From positions 248,001-312,000 of the forward strand of contig JAGWZK010000001.1 of assembly GCA_018968885.1 (NCBI GenBank): a DNA stretch of 64,000 bases, read 5' to 3'. This DNA is from Planctomycetota bacterium (GTDB taxonomy: Bacteria > Planctomycetota > Phycisphaerae > Phycisphaerales > UBA1924). Positions 32,655 to 41,956 of the stretch are shown piece by piece. Both the position numbers and the translations under genes were made by a program. Positions within the stretch are counted from its first letter, which is position 1. Every line of letters starts with the position of its first letter. Below the pieces are notes generated by a model. The model was not told the DNA's origin. It was given only the letters and a program-made list of their open reading frames with translations, and did not search any database.

Positions 32655-33974
32655 TTAGTTCCCGATCACCACCGGCACGTGAATGCGGGGGGCCCACTGG
32701 GCGGGTGGCAATGTCCACCACACCACGGCGGCATCGTCGGTCGCGGCAGACACTGGCTCGGCCAGTTCGATAAAGGTGATGCTGCTGCGGGTGTATTCGG
32801 TGACCAGGCCACGAACGGCATTGAGTGAACCGACCTTGGCATCGCATTCGACTGTGTAGAGTGGGCGAGTGGGGTCGGCTTCGAACTTGCCACTCAATTT
32901 GGATGCAGGGGCCATCGGCGGCAAGGCATTGGGGAACTGGATCGGACCGAGGCCGTGTGCAAAGCGGGCGGCATCATCGATGGCGACGGCGGCCTGACGC
33001 TCTTTGCGTTCGGCGGTGAGGCGCGCGTGTACTTGAGACGTGGTATCGAGGGCCGCGCGGACGCTGGCGGCGTGGGTGCCTTCGAGGCGACCAAAGCGCC
33101 AGGAGCGTGCGGTTTCGGAGTTGGCTTGGGTGAGCTTTTCCATGCCGCGACCGGCGTGAGTGGGTTGCAGGGTGTTGATGCGAATGGCAAGGCGCCCTTC
33201 GCGAGCCAGGCGCAGCGCGTCCTGCTCACTCATGGGGCGATCAGGGAGTGAGATCGAAGAAGCAAGATCAGCGAGTGTGGGGCGGGCCTGTTCGAGGATG
33301 GCCTCGATGGGGTCATCTTCCAAGCGTGCGGCATGGGCGATGTCGGTGTCGCTGGGGCCGTCGTTGGTAATGCCGCTCTCGGTGCTCGCGTTGCGGGCGG
33401 CAATGGCGCCGGTCTCGGGGTTCATGTCGGCGGTGGGAGTTGCGCCGCCAGTGCCTTTTTCAGTAATGGTGCCCTTTTCTGCGTTGGTGCCGGTGTTGAT
33501 GGCGATGGGTTCGAGTGTGGGAGGAAGAGTCTTGCGAATGGCGGTGTAGCCCCAGTACGCACTGCCACACAGGAGGAGCGCAATGCCGGCGGCCAGAGCG
33601 CCACGCTGCTGCCACCACGAAGCGCGAGGCAGAGTGGTGGCGCGGCGGACTCCAGAGATGGGCGTGCCATCGCTGATGAGCCGGAGTGAGCCGGGAGTGA
33701 GCGTGTCGACACCAACGGGGGCATCCAGGAGTGAGCGCTGTTCGAGAATCTGCTGCACGCGATCGGCAAGGTCAGCTGGCGCGGCGGCGTCGGGCATGCT
33801 CATGAGCACGCTGCGGTGAATCCGCATCTGCTCCAGGCGGCGGTAAAGATCGGGATCAGCCAAGAGACGCATCGACAGGCGATCGGCGTGATCGGCAGTG
33901 AGTTCGCCCTCGACAAAGGCGAGAAGCTCATCATCGCTGAAGCGGTGGCCGGGTTGGAAGGGAGTGGAGGACAT
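32655..33974 (-). CDS. Membrane anti-sigma-like protein without zinc motif
   Basis: 439 residues. The N-terminal 80 (FSDDELLAFVEGELTADHAD then RLSMRLLADPDLYRRLEQMR) resembles the helical bundle of planctomycete anti-sigma factors but lacks H-x3-C-x2-C. A single membrane helix lies at about 125-146 (GALAAGIALLLCGSAYWGYT). The exported remainder is Ala/Thr-rich, then a domain ending VVWWTLPPAQWAPRIHVPVV. The gene starts 20 bases after the ECF sigma stop on the same strand, the usual sigma/anti-sigma order. Role as the partner of that sigma is inferred from position. Confidence 0.65.
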   Translation of the reverse strand: MSSTPFQPGHRFSDDELLAFVEGELTADHADRLSMRLLADPDLYRRLEQMRIHRSVLMSMPDAAAPADLADRVQQILEQRSLLDAPVGVDTLTPGSLRLISDGTPISGVRRATTLPRASWWQQRGALAAGIALLLCGSAYWGYTAIRKTLPPTLEPIAINTGTNAEKGTITEKGTGGATPTADMNPETGAIAARNASTESGITNDGPSDTDIAHAARLEDDPIEAILEQARPTLADLASSISLPDRPMSEQDALRLAREGRLAIRINTLQPTHAGRGMEKLTQANSETARSWRFGRLEGTHAASVRAALDTTSQVHARLTAERKERQAAVAIDDAARFAHGLGPIQFPNALPPMAPASKLSGKFEADPTRPLYTVECDAKVGSLNAVRGLVTEYTRSSITFIELAEPVSAATDDAAVVWWTLPPAQWAPRIHVPVVIGN

Positions 33975-33994
33975 GAAAGTTCAAAGGCAAAGAG

Positions 33995-34705
33995 TCAAAG
34001 AGCGGACGGATCAGAGGACTGGTTTTCGATTTCTCGTCTCAGGGCTTCGCGGGCCCGGAAGAGGCGAGACTTGACGGTGCCGACGGGAACCGCGAGGATT
34101 TCGGCGATCTGCTCGTAGTCCAAGCCGCGAGAGTCGCGGAGGAGGAGGATGGCTCGATAGTCATCTTCGAGCCGATCCAGGGCATCGAGCAGGCGTCGAT
34201 GGGCCTCACCAAGTTCGACGCGCGACATCGCGTCGGGTTCCCGACCTTGGGCCAAACCAGCACCCAGACCCGGTGAATCTTCTTCGCCCGGGGCCGCGCC
34301 GGTGTCGAGCCGCGCGTGTCTGCGGTACTTCTCGGACCTGAGCTTGGATAAGCAAGCGTTGTGGACAATGGTGTACATCCACGTCGAGAACTTGGAGCGT
34401 CCGTCGTAAGAGTCCAGTCCTTGGATGACTTTGACCATGGCATCCTGAGCGACGTCTTCGGCGGTCTGCCTGTGGCGAAGAACGCGCAGGCAGTGGGAGA
34501 AAACCTGGTCTTGATGGCGGGAAAGCAAGAGGCCCATGGCGCGGCTGTCCCCTTTGCGGACGGCGGCGATGAGGCCGGAATCGATATCGGCAGGGGTTTG
34601 AGGAGCGGCGGGCGCTGGAACTTCGACTGGGCGAAGAGGTGTGCCCCCGCCGGGGTTGCCGTGGGTTGCGCCGGAGCCGGGGGATGGGGGAGGGGTTCGC
34701 GCCAA
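33995..34705 (-). CDS. ECF RNA polymerase sigma factor
   Basis: 236 residues if translation begins at a TTG at 34705; no ATG or GTG occurs before the conserved part, so the start is uncertain. A Pro/Gly-rich head of about 45 residues precedes region 2 (LLLSRHQDQVFSHCLRVLRH, EDVAQDAMVKVIQGLDSY, KFSTWMYTIVHNACLSKLRS) and region 4 (LEDDYRAILLLRDSRGLDYE, QIAEILAVPVGTVKSRLFRA). It is the SigW/RpoE-like type, co-transcribed with the membrane anti-sigma-like gene downstream and with a CPBP protease gene located directly upstream on the same strand. Confidence 0.88.
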   Translation of the reverse strand: MARTPPPSPGSGATHGNPGGGTPLRPVEVPAPAAPQTPADIDSGLIAAVRKGDSRAMGLLLSRHQDQVFSHCLRVLRHRQTAEDVAQDAMVKVIQGLDSYDGRSKFSTWMYTIVHNACLSKLRSEKYRRHARLDTGAAPGEEDSPGLGAGLAQGREPDAMSRVELGEAHRRLLDALDRLEDDYRAILLLRDSRGLDYEQIAEILAVPVGTVKSRLFRAREALRREIENQSSDPSAL

Positions 34706-34800
34706 GTGTTGGGTTTCGGAAGGCGGCGGGAGGTTATCCGGTCAATGCCTCTGGGATTGTTCCGCTCTGGAGGGGTGGCGTTGCAGGGGAGTGGGGTGTA

Positions 34801-36405
34801 TTACCCCTTGGCGAGGGTGATGATGGAGATAAGGAGCGTCATGATGGTGCCGTTGTGGAGGGCGTGGGCGGTGATGGCGCTGACGAGGGAGCCCCGGTAG
34901 TGACGCATCATGGCAAAGGTGAAGCCCAGGGCGATGACGGGCCCGAGCATGATGATCTCGTAGCCGTGCATGAGGCCGAAGACGAGCGCTGAGCCGATGG
35001 CGGCGATGGGGAGGATGAGCCAGGAACGCAGGTGGCGGAAGAGCGCGCCGCGGAAGACGGCTTCTTCGACAAAGGGTGCCCAGAAGGTGGCGAGGCAGAA
35101 GAAGAGGAGAAGTGTGCCGACATTGGCATTCATCACTTCTTCAATCACGGGGTTGGAGGGCGGAGCACCGACGGTCTTATTGATCTGATCAGAAATGAGC
35201 TTGAGGATGAGCGAAGTGACCGCACCGAGGAAGAGGACGGGAAGTCCGGCGAAGTAGGCAAAGACGCCGAAGGCGATTTCGCGGAAGATGCCACGAGGTG
35301 CATGCAGGCCCAGGTCGGATTTCCACCGCGAGGCGGGGACGCCGACGACGAGGGGATAGAAGGGAACCAGAACCAGCACCCATTGGATGGCCATGGAAAA
35401 GGTGGTGAGCCATGCTGGCGCCTCGGCACCCTGGGGGAGGTCTTTCATGGCAAAATAGCCGACGACCGTGACAAGGATTTTGACGGCAAAGAAGCCACCG
35501 ACAAACAGGGCGACGAGCTCGAGATAGACGCTGCCACCGGGATCAGGAATATCCATGCGGGGCTGGATTTTTCGGCTGAGGATCTGCACCAGCGCGATGA
35601 TGAAGCACACAAACCCAGCCAGGAACGCGCCGAGGAATACCAAGCCGGCCAGACCCATGACCATGACAAGGCCAAAGCCGCTGGCGACAAGGGCTTGGTG
35701 CTCTTTGCCCTTCTTGTCAGCGTGGGTGGGCGCGAGTTTGCCAAAGAAGCCGTGACGGGTGGCCAGACGCGAGGTCTGCTCAGCAGTGGCCGTGCCCTTG
35801 TAAATGGCACGGAGTGACTCTGCGTCAAGCTCGTACTCGGCGCGCTGGGGGCCGGCGGCGTAGTAATCGATCATGTTGAGACCGGTGGGAAGATCGACCT
35901 TGGGGTGCTGCTTGTCTTGGCCCAGAGGGTTTTTGGCGGCCAGATCGGCATTGAGAATGAGCCAGTCTGTGAAGCGGTCTATCTCGGTGAGCGCAAGTTC
36001 GGCGTCGCCGAGTTCACCCTGGGCAACCACCACGCCGATGCGCTCGTCGGCGGTCATGGCCATCTCCTGGAGCGCGGGAGAGACATTGTTTCGCAATTGG
36101 TCGCGCTCAGTCTGGCTCATGGAGGGGCCAAGGGCTCCAAACACCTTGACCATGATTTTGGAGTAAATAGAGGCGATGGATGTACCCGGCTTGGCATCGG
36201 CGGGGGTATCGCTGGTGGAGTGGGCACTGATCTGTTGAGAAATCGCCACGATCGCGACCAGAACAACGCACGCGATGGAGGCGATGCGGCGGCGATTGGG
36301 AGAGCCGGGGTCCGGGGGGGCGGAGGGATTGCGCGGCCAAAGCGAGGGTTGTCGGGGCGCTGCGGATTGGGTGTGCAGATATTGGCCTTGGTCTTGGTCG
36401 CTCAT
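34801..36405 (-). CDS. CPBP family intramembrane glutamic endopeptidase
   Basis: 534 residues from the ATG at 36405 (MSDQDQGQYLHTQ); the frame extends upstream without protein-like support. One membrane helix near the N-terminus (SIACVVLVAIVAISQQI), a soluble stretch of about 150 residues, then at least eight helices. The catalytic motifs of the ABI/CPBP (Rce1-like) family are in the last 130 residues: FVEEAVFRGALFRHLRS (the EExxxR glutamates), SALVFGLMHGYEII (FxxxH) and SAITAHALHNGTIM. It cleaves in the membrane; substrates unknown. Its proximity to a sigma/anti-sigma-like pair, about 95 bases downstream, raises the possibility of regulated proteolysis of the anti-sigma. Confidence 0.88.
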   Translation of the reverse strand: MSDQDQGQYLHTQSAAPRQPSLWPRNPSAPPDPGSPNRRRIASIACVVLVAIVAISQQISAHSTSDTPADAKPGTSIASIYSKIMVKVFGALGPSMSQTERDQLRNNVSPALQEMAMTADERIGVVVAQGELGDAELALTEIDRFTDWLILNADLAAKNPLGQDKQHPKVDLPTGLNMIDYYAAGPQRAEYELDAESLRAIYKGTATAEQTSRLATRHGFFGKLAPTHADKKGKEHQALVASGFGLVMVMGLAGLVFLGAFLAGFVCFIIALVQILSRKIQPRMDIPDPGGSVYLELVALFVGGFFAVKILVTVVGYFAMKDLPQGAEAPAWLTTFSMAIQWVLVLVPFYPLVVGVPASRWKSDLGLHAPRGIFREIAFGVFAYFAGLPVLFLGAVTSLILKLISDQINKTVGAPPSNPVIEEVMNANVGTLLLFFCLATFWAPFVEEAVFRGALFRHLRSWLILPIAAIGSALVFGLMHGYEIIMLGPVIALGFTFAMMRHYRGSLVSAITAHALHNGTIMTLLISIITLAKG

Positions 36406-36502
36406 GGAACCACTGTAATCGAGCGGGAGGGGGGTGTATCGTTGGAGATTGGTGCAGGAAGTTTGCCCTGGAACAGGTTTGGACCCGGATTGTGGAGCAT
36501 CT

Positions 36503-36994
36503 ATGCCTTCGATTGATTGCGTTAGCCGCGTGGATATGAACGAAATCGACAATGCCATCAACAACACCAAGAAGGCGATTGCCAACCGCTTTGACTTTCG
36601 CGGGGCCAAGGCCGAATTTGAGATTGACAAGAAAGAGAAGAAGATCAAGATCCTGGCTCAGGACGACTACAAGGCACGGGCGATGCAGGAGATGTTCTGG
36701 ACCGCCGCGAGCAAGCGGGGGTTGTCATTCAAGGCCTTCACCTTTGGCGAGCCGGAGCCGGGTGCGGCGGGGATGACCAAGGCGGAGTGGAAGATTCGCG
36801 AGGGATTGGAGCAGGAGCTGGCCAAGAAAGTGGTCAAGATGGTCAAGGACACGGGCAAGAAGGTGCAGGCATCGATTCAGGGTGATGAAGTGCGCTTGAC
36901 GGGAAAGTCGATTGATGAGATTCGCGAGGTGATGGCGATCTTGCAGGGGAGCGACTTCGAAGTGCCGCTGCAGTTCGTGAACCCCAAGAGTTGA
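36503..36994 (+). CDS. YajQ family nucleotide-binding protein
   Basis: 163 residues, exactly the family length. Starts MPSIDCVSRVDMNEIDNAIN and continues NRFDFRGAKAEFEID, KAEWKIREGLEQELAKKVVK, KVQASIQGDEVRLTGKSIDE and FEVPLQFVNPKS, all diagnostic for YajQ. GGAG lies a few bases upstream of the ATG at 36503. YajQ folds as two ferredoxin-like domains; the Xanthomonas member binds cyclic di-GMP and a transcription factor, others bind nucleotides of less certain identity. Divergent from the CPBP gene. Confidence 0.93.
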   Translation: MPSIDCVSRVDMNEIDNAINNTKKAIANRFDFRGAKAEFEIDKKEKKIKILAQDDYKARAMQEMFWTAASKRGLSFKAFTFGEPEPGAAGMTKAEWKIREGLEQELAKKVVKMVKDTGKKVQASIQGDEVRLTGKSIDEIREVMAILQGSDFEVPLQFVNPKS

Positions 36995-37174
36995 GAAACG
37001 CGGCGAGGCCAAGGACAGATTCGAGAGCCAAGCCAAGTTCACCAGAAGACGTGCGGGATTACGTGCGAATGGTATGATAATCGGGCCGTCTTTGCACGAT
37101 TTTCGCGCGGGTCTGACGCTCTGGGACCTAGAACGCTTGACGTGCCCGGTACACTGTTTATCGGAGGATACATC

Positions 37175-38503
37175 ATGAGAGCGTTCGCGTGTGTCGCAGT
37201 GGCGGGCTTGTTGTTGTCATCGAGTGCGGTGGCGCAGGTGCCTCAGGCGTGGAAGATTCAGTTGCAGTGCCGCGGCACGAATGCGTCGAACATTCCGACG
37301 TTCAACCTGCCAGCGGGTGCATCGCTGACGAACCAGACACCCTCAATCAACGATGCCGGACAGGCGGCGGTTCGTGCCGCGTTTTCTTCGGGGCAGATTG
37401 TGGATGTGGTTTTCATCGGGCGTGACGGCACCGGCTCGGTGGTGGTGAGAACTCAGGGTGGAACCGGATTCTCGTCAGCAGAAATGGACCTGACAGATTC
37501 GACGCTGTTGTTGACCAGAGCCGGCGGCTCGGCGGTCGAACAGCGCCTGCTCAATGGCACACTGGAGCAGTCGTTTGGCGCTCCGAATGGTGAATCTGTG
37601 GTGAGCTACACGCGTTCGCGCTGGCTGGGAAACTCAGTGGGGTATCGCGGCACCACGGCTGGTGGTGTGCGCAAGTGGATCATTGATCGCTTCGGCCCCA
37701 CGGGGCGCGAACAGCGGAATTATCTGGCGGACGGCGCAGGGACCAGTTTCCTCTTCCTATATCCACCAACCGCCAACGCGGCATTGCAGATGGGTGGCAA
37801 GGTTGATGATTCTGCCGGAAACTCCGCGATCATTCGCATGAACGCGCCGGGCGCGATCACCACTTTGTTTTCATCCACTGAGCCCGAAGTGGACTTCATC
37901 GCCGGCGGCACAGACATGAACGCCAGCGGGCAAATGGCATTCTTTGTCCGCTACAACACTTCGATCGGCACTGTCTTCCGTCTGATCCGAGGTGATGGTC
38001 AGGCGCGAACACAGATCGCCCAGGCGGGCGATCTGGGGATCACATCACCGACGATGGGCAACTTTCCGCCGGCGATCTCCAGTTCCGGGTTGGTGGCGTT
38101 CCGGGCGCGCGATGCCGCGGGTGATGCGTTGTACATCGGTGATGGCACCACTTTGAAGCGGATCGTGGGCATGAACGACATCGTGAACACGGACCTTGGA
38201 CCGTTGGCACTGGGTTTCAATTTCGGCGGGGCAAATATTCAAGCGATCTCCGGCCCCATCGACATCAACACCCGCAACCAGATTGTTTTCTGCGGTGTTC
38301 TCAGCAACGGTTCGATCGGCATGTTCACGGTGTCGCCATGCGCGGCCGACTTCAACGGTGACGGCATTCTGGATTTCTTTGACTACCTTGATTTTGTCGC
38401 TGCGTTCAGTGCTAATGACCCTTCGGCCGACTTCAACGGCGATGGCGTGATCGACTTCTTTGACTATCTGGACTTTGTCGCGGCTTTTGCCGAAGGGTGC
38501 TGA
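37175..38503 (+). CDS. Secreted protein with double GC-type dockerin tag
   Basis: 442 residues from the ATG at 37175 (GGAGG 8 bases upstream). Signal peptide MRAFACVAVAGLLLSSSAVA. The body, about 25-385, is beta-rich with repeats such as PSINDAGQAAVRAAFSSGQI, TDMNASGQMAFFVRYN and PAISSSGLVAFRARDAAGDA, resembling the repeat architecture of exported planctomycete proteins with NxxGQxAF-type blades. The last 54 residues (38339-38500 in DNA) carry two dockerin units, CAADFNGDGILDFFDYLDFV and SADFNGDGVIDFFDYLDFVA, ending EGC. Each has the D-x-N-x-D-x-x-x-x-x-x-D calcium loop. Function unknown; probable surface or complex attachment by the tag. Confidence 0.82.
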   Translation: MRAFACVAVAGLLLSSSAVAQVPQAWKIQLQCRGTNASNIPTFNLPAGASLTNQTPSINDAGQAAVRAAFSSGQIVDVVFIGRDGTGSVVVRTQGGTGFSSAEMDLTDSTLLLTRAGGSAVEQRLLNGTLEQSFGAPNGESVVSYTRSRWLGNSVGYRGTTAGGVRKWIIDRFGPTGREQRNYLADGAGTSFLFLYPPTANAALQMGGKVDDSAGNSAIIRMNAPGAITTLFSSTEPEVDFIAGGTDMNASGQMAFFVRYNTSIGTVFRLIRGDGQARTQIAQAGDLGITSPTMGNFPPAISSSGLVAFRARDAAGDALYIGDGTTLKRIVGMNDIVNTDLGPLALGFNFGGANIQAISGPIDINTRNQIVFCGVLSNGSIGMFTVSPCAADFNGDGILDFFDYLDFVAAFSANDPSADFNGDGVIDFFDYLDFVAAFAEGC

Positions 38504-38651
38504 GCGATCTCAGGGCACGAGTGGGTTACAGGACCGTAGTTTCGCGGCGGTGATGCCGCACGCGCCACCCAAAGCGCGTAAAGGGGTGGTGCCGGCGCGA
38601 GTGGGTTGGGTGGGCTCAACCAGCAGGGGAAAACGTCCGTTTTCTCCTGTG

Positions 38652-41450
38652 ATGCTGCGCCACACCACTTCAAGACGTTCTGCCGCCGATTTGTTTGCCC
38701 AGCCACTTGAGCGGTTGGAGCCGCGGCAATTACTTGCTGCCCTCACGTTCAGCGATGCGTGGACGACTGCGGGCGTGGACTATGACGCCGACGGAAAGTA
38801 CCGCTCGGCGGAGGTGTGGTTTGAGGTGAATGCCACCGGCACGGGCGCGACTAATTTCTACGTCGAGCTGTATGAGGACGACGGTGCCTTTGGCGACGAT
38901 CTTCTGGTGCGAACCAGTACGTTCGCCTTGAATCCTGATGAGACGCGCCAGCTTGGTGCCGCGGTGCCCACGGATCTCTTGAACTTGCCGGGAGATGAAC
39001 CCGATGGCGGCGTGATGGAGTTTGAGATTCGCCTCATCGACGCGGACACGCGCGTGGTTCTGCAGACGTGGACCGGACAGAACGATCTGGATCTTGCCGG
39101 ACTGCCGATGGAGACTTCCGCCGATGATCGCATCAATGGCCAGGTTGCTCCGGTGCTGTCAGAGTTCACGACCAACCCGAATTCGAACACGATTCTGGTG
39201 CAAGGGAACACCGTGTATCTGCGGACCCGTGCGGTGGATGATGCCGCGATGGACTTTGTGCTCTTTTTCATTGACAAGAACAACAACGGCAGGCCCGATC
39301 CCGGCTTTGACATGATCACCGAAGGTGTGAGCTGGTTTGCAGGGCGGGTGCTGGGCACCGATGCGGATGGATACTGGCAGACAGAAGTGACCGTGACGCC
39401 CGAGTGGGGCCGGGGCATGGTGACGATGGGGGTGATCGCGGCGGATGCGGAGGGAAACTACTCGAATGTGATCACCGCGTCGGTGCGCATCAACGCGGCG
39501 CCGGTGATGGTGAACATGGTGTCGAGTGTGCCCAACGCAACCTTTGGGCGATCGACGACACTGACGGCGACGGTGAGCGATCCCGACAACAACGCCGTGG
39601 GCGTGACGTTTTACTTTGATAAGAACGGCGACGGGGTTTTCAACTCCAGCGACGACATTTCGCTGGGGTATGACAGCACCCCGAACGACGGATTCACGAC
39701 CAGCTTCACAGTGACGGAACAGTGGGGCGTGTCTGGCGGCACGTTCTATGCCAACGTGCGCGACGCTGAAGGGTTGTGGGGCGCGAGCCCCTTTGCGCTG
39801 CCGATGGTTTTCAACCGCCCGCCCCGCGTGGATGGGGCGAATCCCTTCGTGAATGGCGAGTTTGGGCCGCCCTATGTGCTGTGGGGCCAGACTCTGGAAT
39901 TGCGAGCCAGCGTCTTTGACACCGGACCGATCGCGCGGGTGACAGCGTTCTTTGACGCTGATGCGAATGCCGCGTGGACAGATGGAGTGGACATCGCTTT
40001 CCCCGATGACACCAATGGTGCGGACGGGTGGCGACTGTCGATGGTGATTGACTCACGATTTGGCACGCCCAGCGCTGGCCGCTTTATTGTTGATGCCCAG
40101 GATGCGGACGGGGCGTGGGCTTCGCAGCGCCAGACCGCCGCGATCCGACTGAATGATCCTCCCCGGATGGTCGCGCTGAATGTACCCCCGATGGCGAGTG
40201 TGGGGCAGCCGCTGCGCTTGGCGGCAGTGGTGGAGGATTCCAGCCCGGCGCTGGTGTCGTTCTTCATTGATCGTGACTTGAACCGGGCGTGGACGGCGGG
40301 GACGGACATTGACCTGGGTTCGGACAACACGCCGAGCGATGGCTTCTTCAAGGATGTCACGGTGCTGAGTTCGTGGGCCGGGCAGATTCAGTTCTGCGCC
40401 AACGTGCGCGACAGCGCAGGTGCATGGTCCACAGTGCCAGCATGGAGCGGAATCGTGAACATCTCTGCCGGGCCGCTGGTGGCGCGGCTGGACACCACAA
40501 GTGGCGATGTGATCGCTGCTGGCGAGAGCGTGACATTGACGGCGATCGTGTCTGCGGGTGTGCCCCTGCGGGCGGTGACCTTCTTCTTTGACCGCAACGG
40601 CAACGGCGCGTGGGACGCCGGAACGGACATTGACCTTGGTGCAGATCAGGATGCCACCGGAGGTTGGACGCGCACGTTCACGATTCCCACAACCTGGGGC
40701 AACGCCAGCGCTGCACGCTTTGTTGCCAACGCTGTGAATGCGCAGAATCAGTGGGGAACGGTGACGGCCCGCACCAGCCAGTTCGCGCTGTCGATGGGCC
40801 CACGCGTCTCTGAGGTGGCCGTGTCGGTGGCCAACCTGAATCCCAATCAGTCGTTCACTCTGACGGCGACCACAATCGGCGGCGGCACCACCCGCGCCGT
40901 GACCTTCTATTACGATGCCAATGGCAATGGGCGATGGGATGCGGGCGTCGACACCGACTTAGGCGCAGATTTCAACAGCGCTGGCGGTTGGTCCATCACC
41001 ACCACCGCGCGAAGCACGTGGGCAGGAACCACCAACGGCAGGTTCGCGGCCAACGCGGTTAATCTTGAGAATGTGTGGGGCTTTGTCCCTCGCCAATCCG
41101 TGGCGGTCCGCATCAACGATGTGCCGCTGATCGGGTCGGCGCAGGGTTCGCCTCCCACCGTGGCATACAACACGTTTTTCCAATTGCAGGCCAACGTCAG
41201 CGACTTCTTCGGTGTCGACCTGGTCACCTTCTTCATGGATGTGAATGGCGACGGACGCTGGACCGCCGGCGTGGATATGGATATGGGCACCGCGTCGCTG
41301 CTGAACGGAAACGCAAACAGCGGCACCTGGGCCAAGCAGGTCAAGGCCACATGGAATCCCGGCATCTACCGATTTGTGGCCGATGCGCGCGACTCCAACG
41401 GTGTGTGGAGTGGTCGCCCGGTGTCGTTCCAGGTGACCGTGGTGGCGTGA
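38652..41450 (+). CDS. LEPR-XLL-type surface protein with seven tandem calcium-loop repeats
   Basis: 932 residues from the ATG at 38652 (MLRHTTSRRSAADL). The frame is open back to 38460, overlapping the previous gene, but the usual LEPR-XLL head (basic residues then LERLEPRQLLAA, here at about 22-33) argues for this start. The rest is a lead-in domain followed by seven repeats of about 105-115 residues, each with an aspartate-rich loop such as FFFDRNGNGAWDAGTDIDLG and FYYDANGNGRWDAGVDTDLG. The first Asp codons lie near 39273, 39618, 39954, 40269, 40590, 40914 and 41238. Each repeat also has an Ig-like strand set (TLTATVSDPDNNAVGVTFYF). Probably calcium-stabilised extracellular rod. Confidence 0.8.
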   Translation: MLRHTTSRRSAADLFAQPLERLEPRQLLAALTFSDAWTTAGVDYDADGKYRSAEVWFEVNATGTGATNFYVELYEDDGAFGDDLLVRTSTFALNPDETRQLGAAVPTDLLNLPGDEPDGGVMEFEIRLIDADTRVVLQTWTGQNDLDLAGLPMETSADDRINGQVAPVLSEFTTNPNSNTILVQGNTVYLRTRAVDDAAMDFVLFFIDKNNNGRPDPGFDMITEGVSWFAGRVLGTDADGYWQTEVTVTPEWGRGMVTMGVIAADAEGNYSNVITASVRINAAPVMVNMVSSVPNATFGRSTTLTATVSDPDNNAVGVTFYFDKNGDGVFNSSDDISLGYDSTPNDGFTTSFTVTEQWGVSGGTFYANVRDAEGLWGASPFALPMVFNRPPRVDGANPFVNGEFGPPYVLWGQTLELRASVFDTGPIARVTAFFDADANAAWTDGVDIAFPDDTNGADGWRLSMVIDSRFGTPSAGRFIVDAQDADGAWASQRQTAAIRLNDPPRMVALNVPPMASVGQPLRLAAVVEDSSPALVSFFIDRDLNRAWTAGTDIDLGSDNTPSDGFFKDVTVLSSWAGQIQFCANVRDSAGAWSTVPAWSGIVNISAGPLVARLDTTSGDVIAAGESVTLTAIVSAGVPLRAVTFFFDRNGNGAWDAGTDIDLGADQDATGGWTRTFTIPTTWGNASAARFVANAVNAQNQWGTVTARTSQFALSMGPRVSEVAVSVANLNPNQSFTLTATTIGGGTTRAVTFYYDANGNGRWDAGVDTDLGADFNSAGGWSITTTARSTWAGTTNGRFAANAVNLENVWGFVPRQSVAVRINDVPLIGSAQGSPPTVAYNTFFQLQANVSDFFGVDLVTFFMDVNGDGRWTAGVDMDMGTASLLNGNANSGTWAKQVKATWNPGIYRFVADARDSNGVWSGRPVSFQVTVVA

Positions 41451-41483
41451 TGAGCGCACCGCGATTCTGATATCGTCTCGGGC

Positions 41484-41945
41484 GTGAAACCCCTGATCGC
41501 CCATCTGGCTGACCAGGATGTGCCGTGTCCGGCATGTGGATACAACCTGCGCGGCGTGACACAGGCATCCTGCCCTGAGTGTGGGATGGAGCTGGTGCTG
41601 TCGGTGAATCGCTCGGGCGCAGATTTCTACGCCCGGGCGCTGCGGCTCCTCTTTCTGGCACTGATCGTGTGGAGCGGTGCTGGGCAACTCCCCGGCGCGG
41701 TGATGGAGACGACCAGCGCCTGGGAAATGGCAGGAAAAGCGGGTGGTGGCTTGAGCTTCTCGTGGCTCGGGTACATCGTGTCCGAAATCGTGATCGCACT
41801 GATTGTGCTGGTGTTCTCGATCCTGGGCTTGCGAGCAACGTATCAGCCAAGGCAGGAACGCAGCACCCGGCGGTATGCGCTGTCGATATTGATCATTCAG
41901 GCACTCTCGACGATCTTTCACATCGTGCTGTCGGTGGCGTATTAG
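41484..41945 (+). CDS. Zinc-ribbon membrane protein, first of a tandem pair
   Basis: 153 residues, GTG or following codon start near 41484 (begins MKPLIAHLADQDVPCP). The N-terminal zinc ribbon is CPACGYNLRGVTQASCPECG (Cys pairs C-x2-C ... C-x2-C, 16-20-residue spacing), then LVLSV. Three hydrophobic segments follow: LRLLFLALIVWSGAG, SFSWLGYIVSEIVIALIVLV, LSILIIQALSTIFHIVLS. The CPxCGYNLRGL head is widespread in planctomycete membrane proteins. Function unknown. It lies 33 bases after the LEPR-XLL gene and 11 bases before its paralogue. Confidence 0.75.
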   Translation: MKPLIAHLADQDVPCPACGYNLRGVTQASCPECGMELVLSVNRSGADFYARALRLLFLALIVWSGAGQLPGAVMETTSAWEMAGKAGGGLSFSWLGYIVSEIVIALIVLVFSILGLRATYQPRQERSTRRYALSILIIQALSTIFHIVLSVAY

Positions 41946-41956
41946 GATGGTGATAC

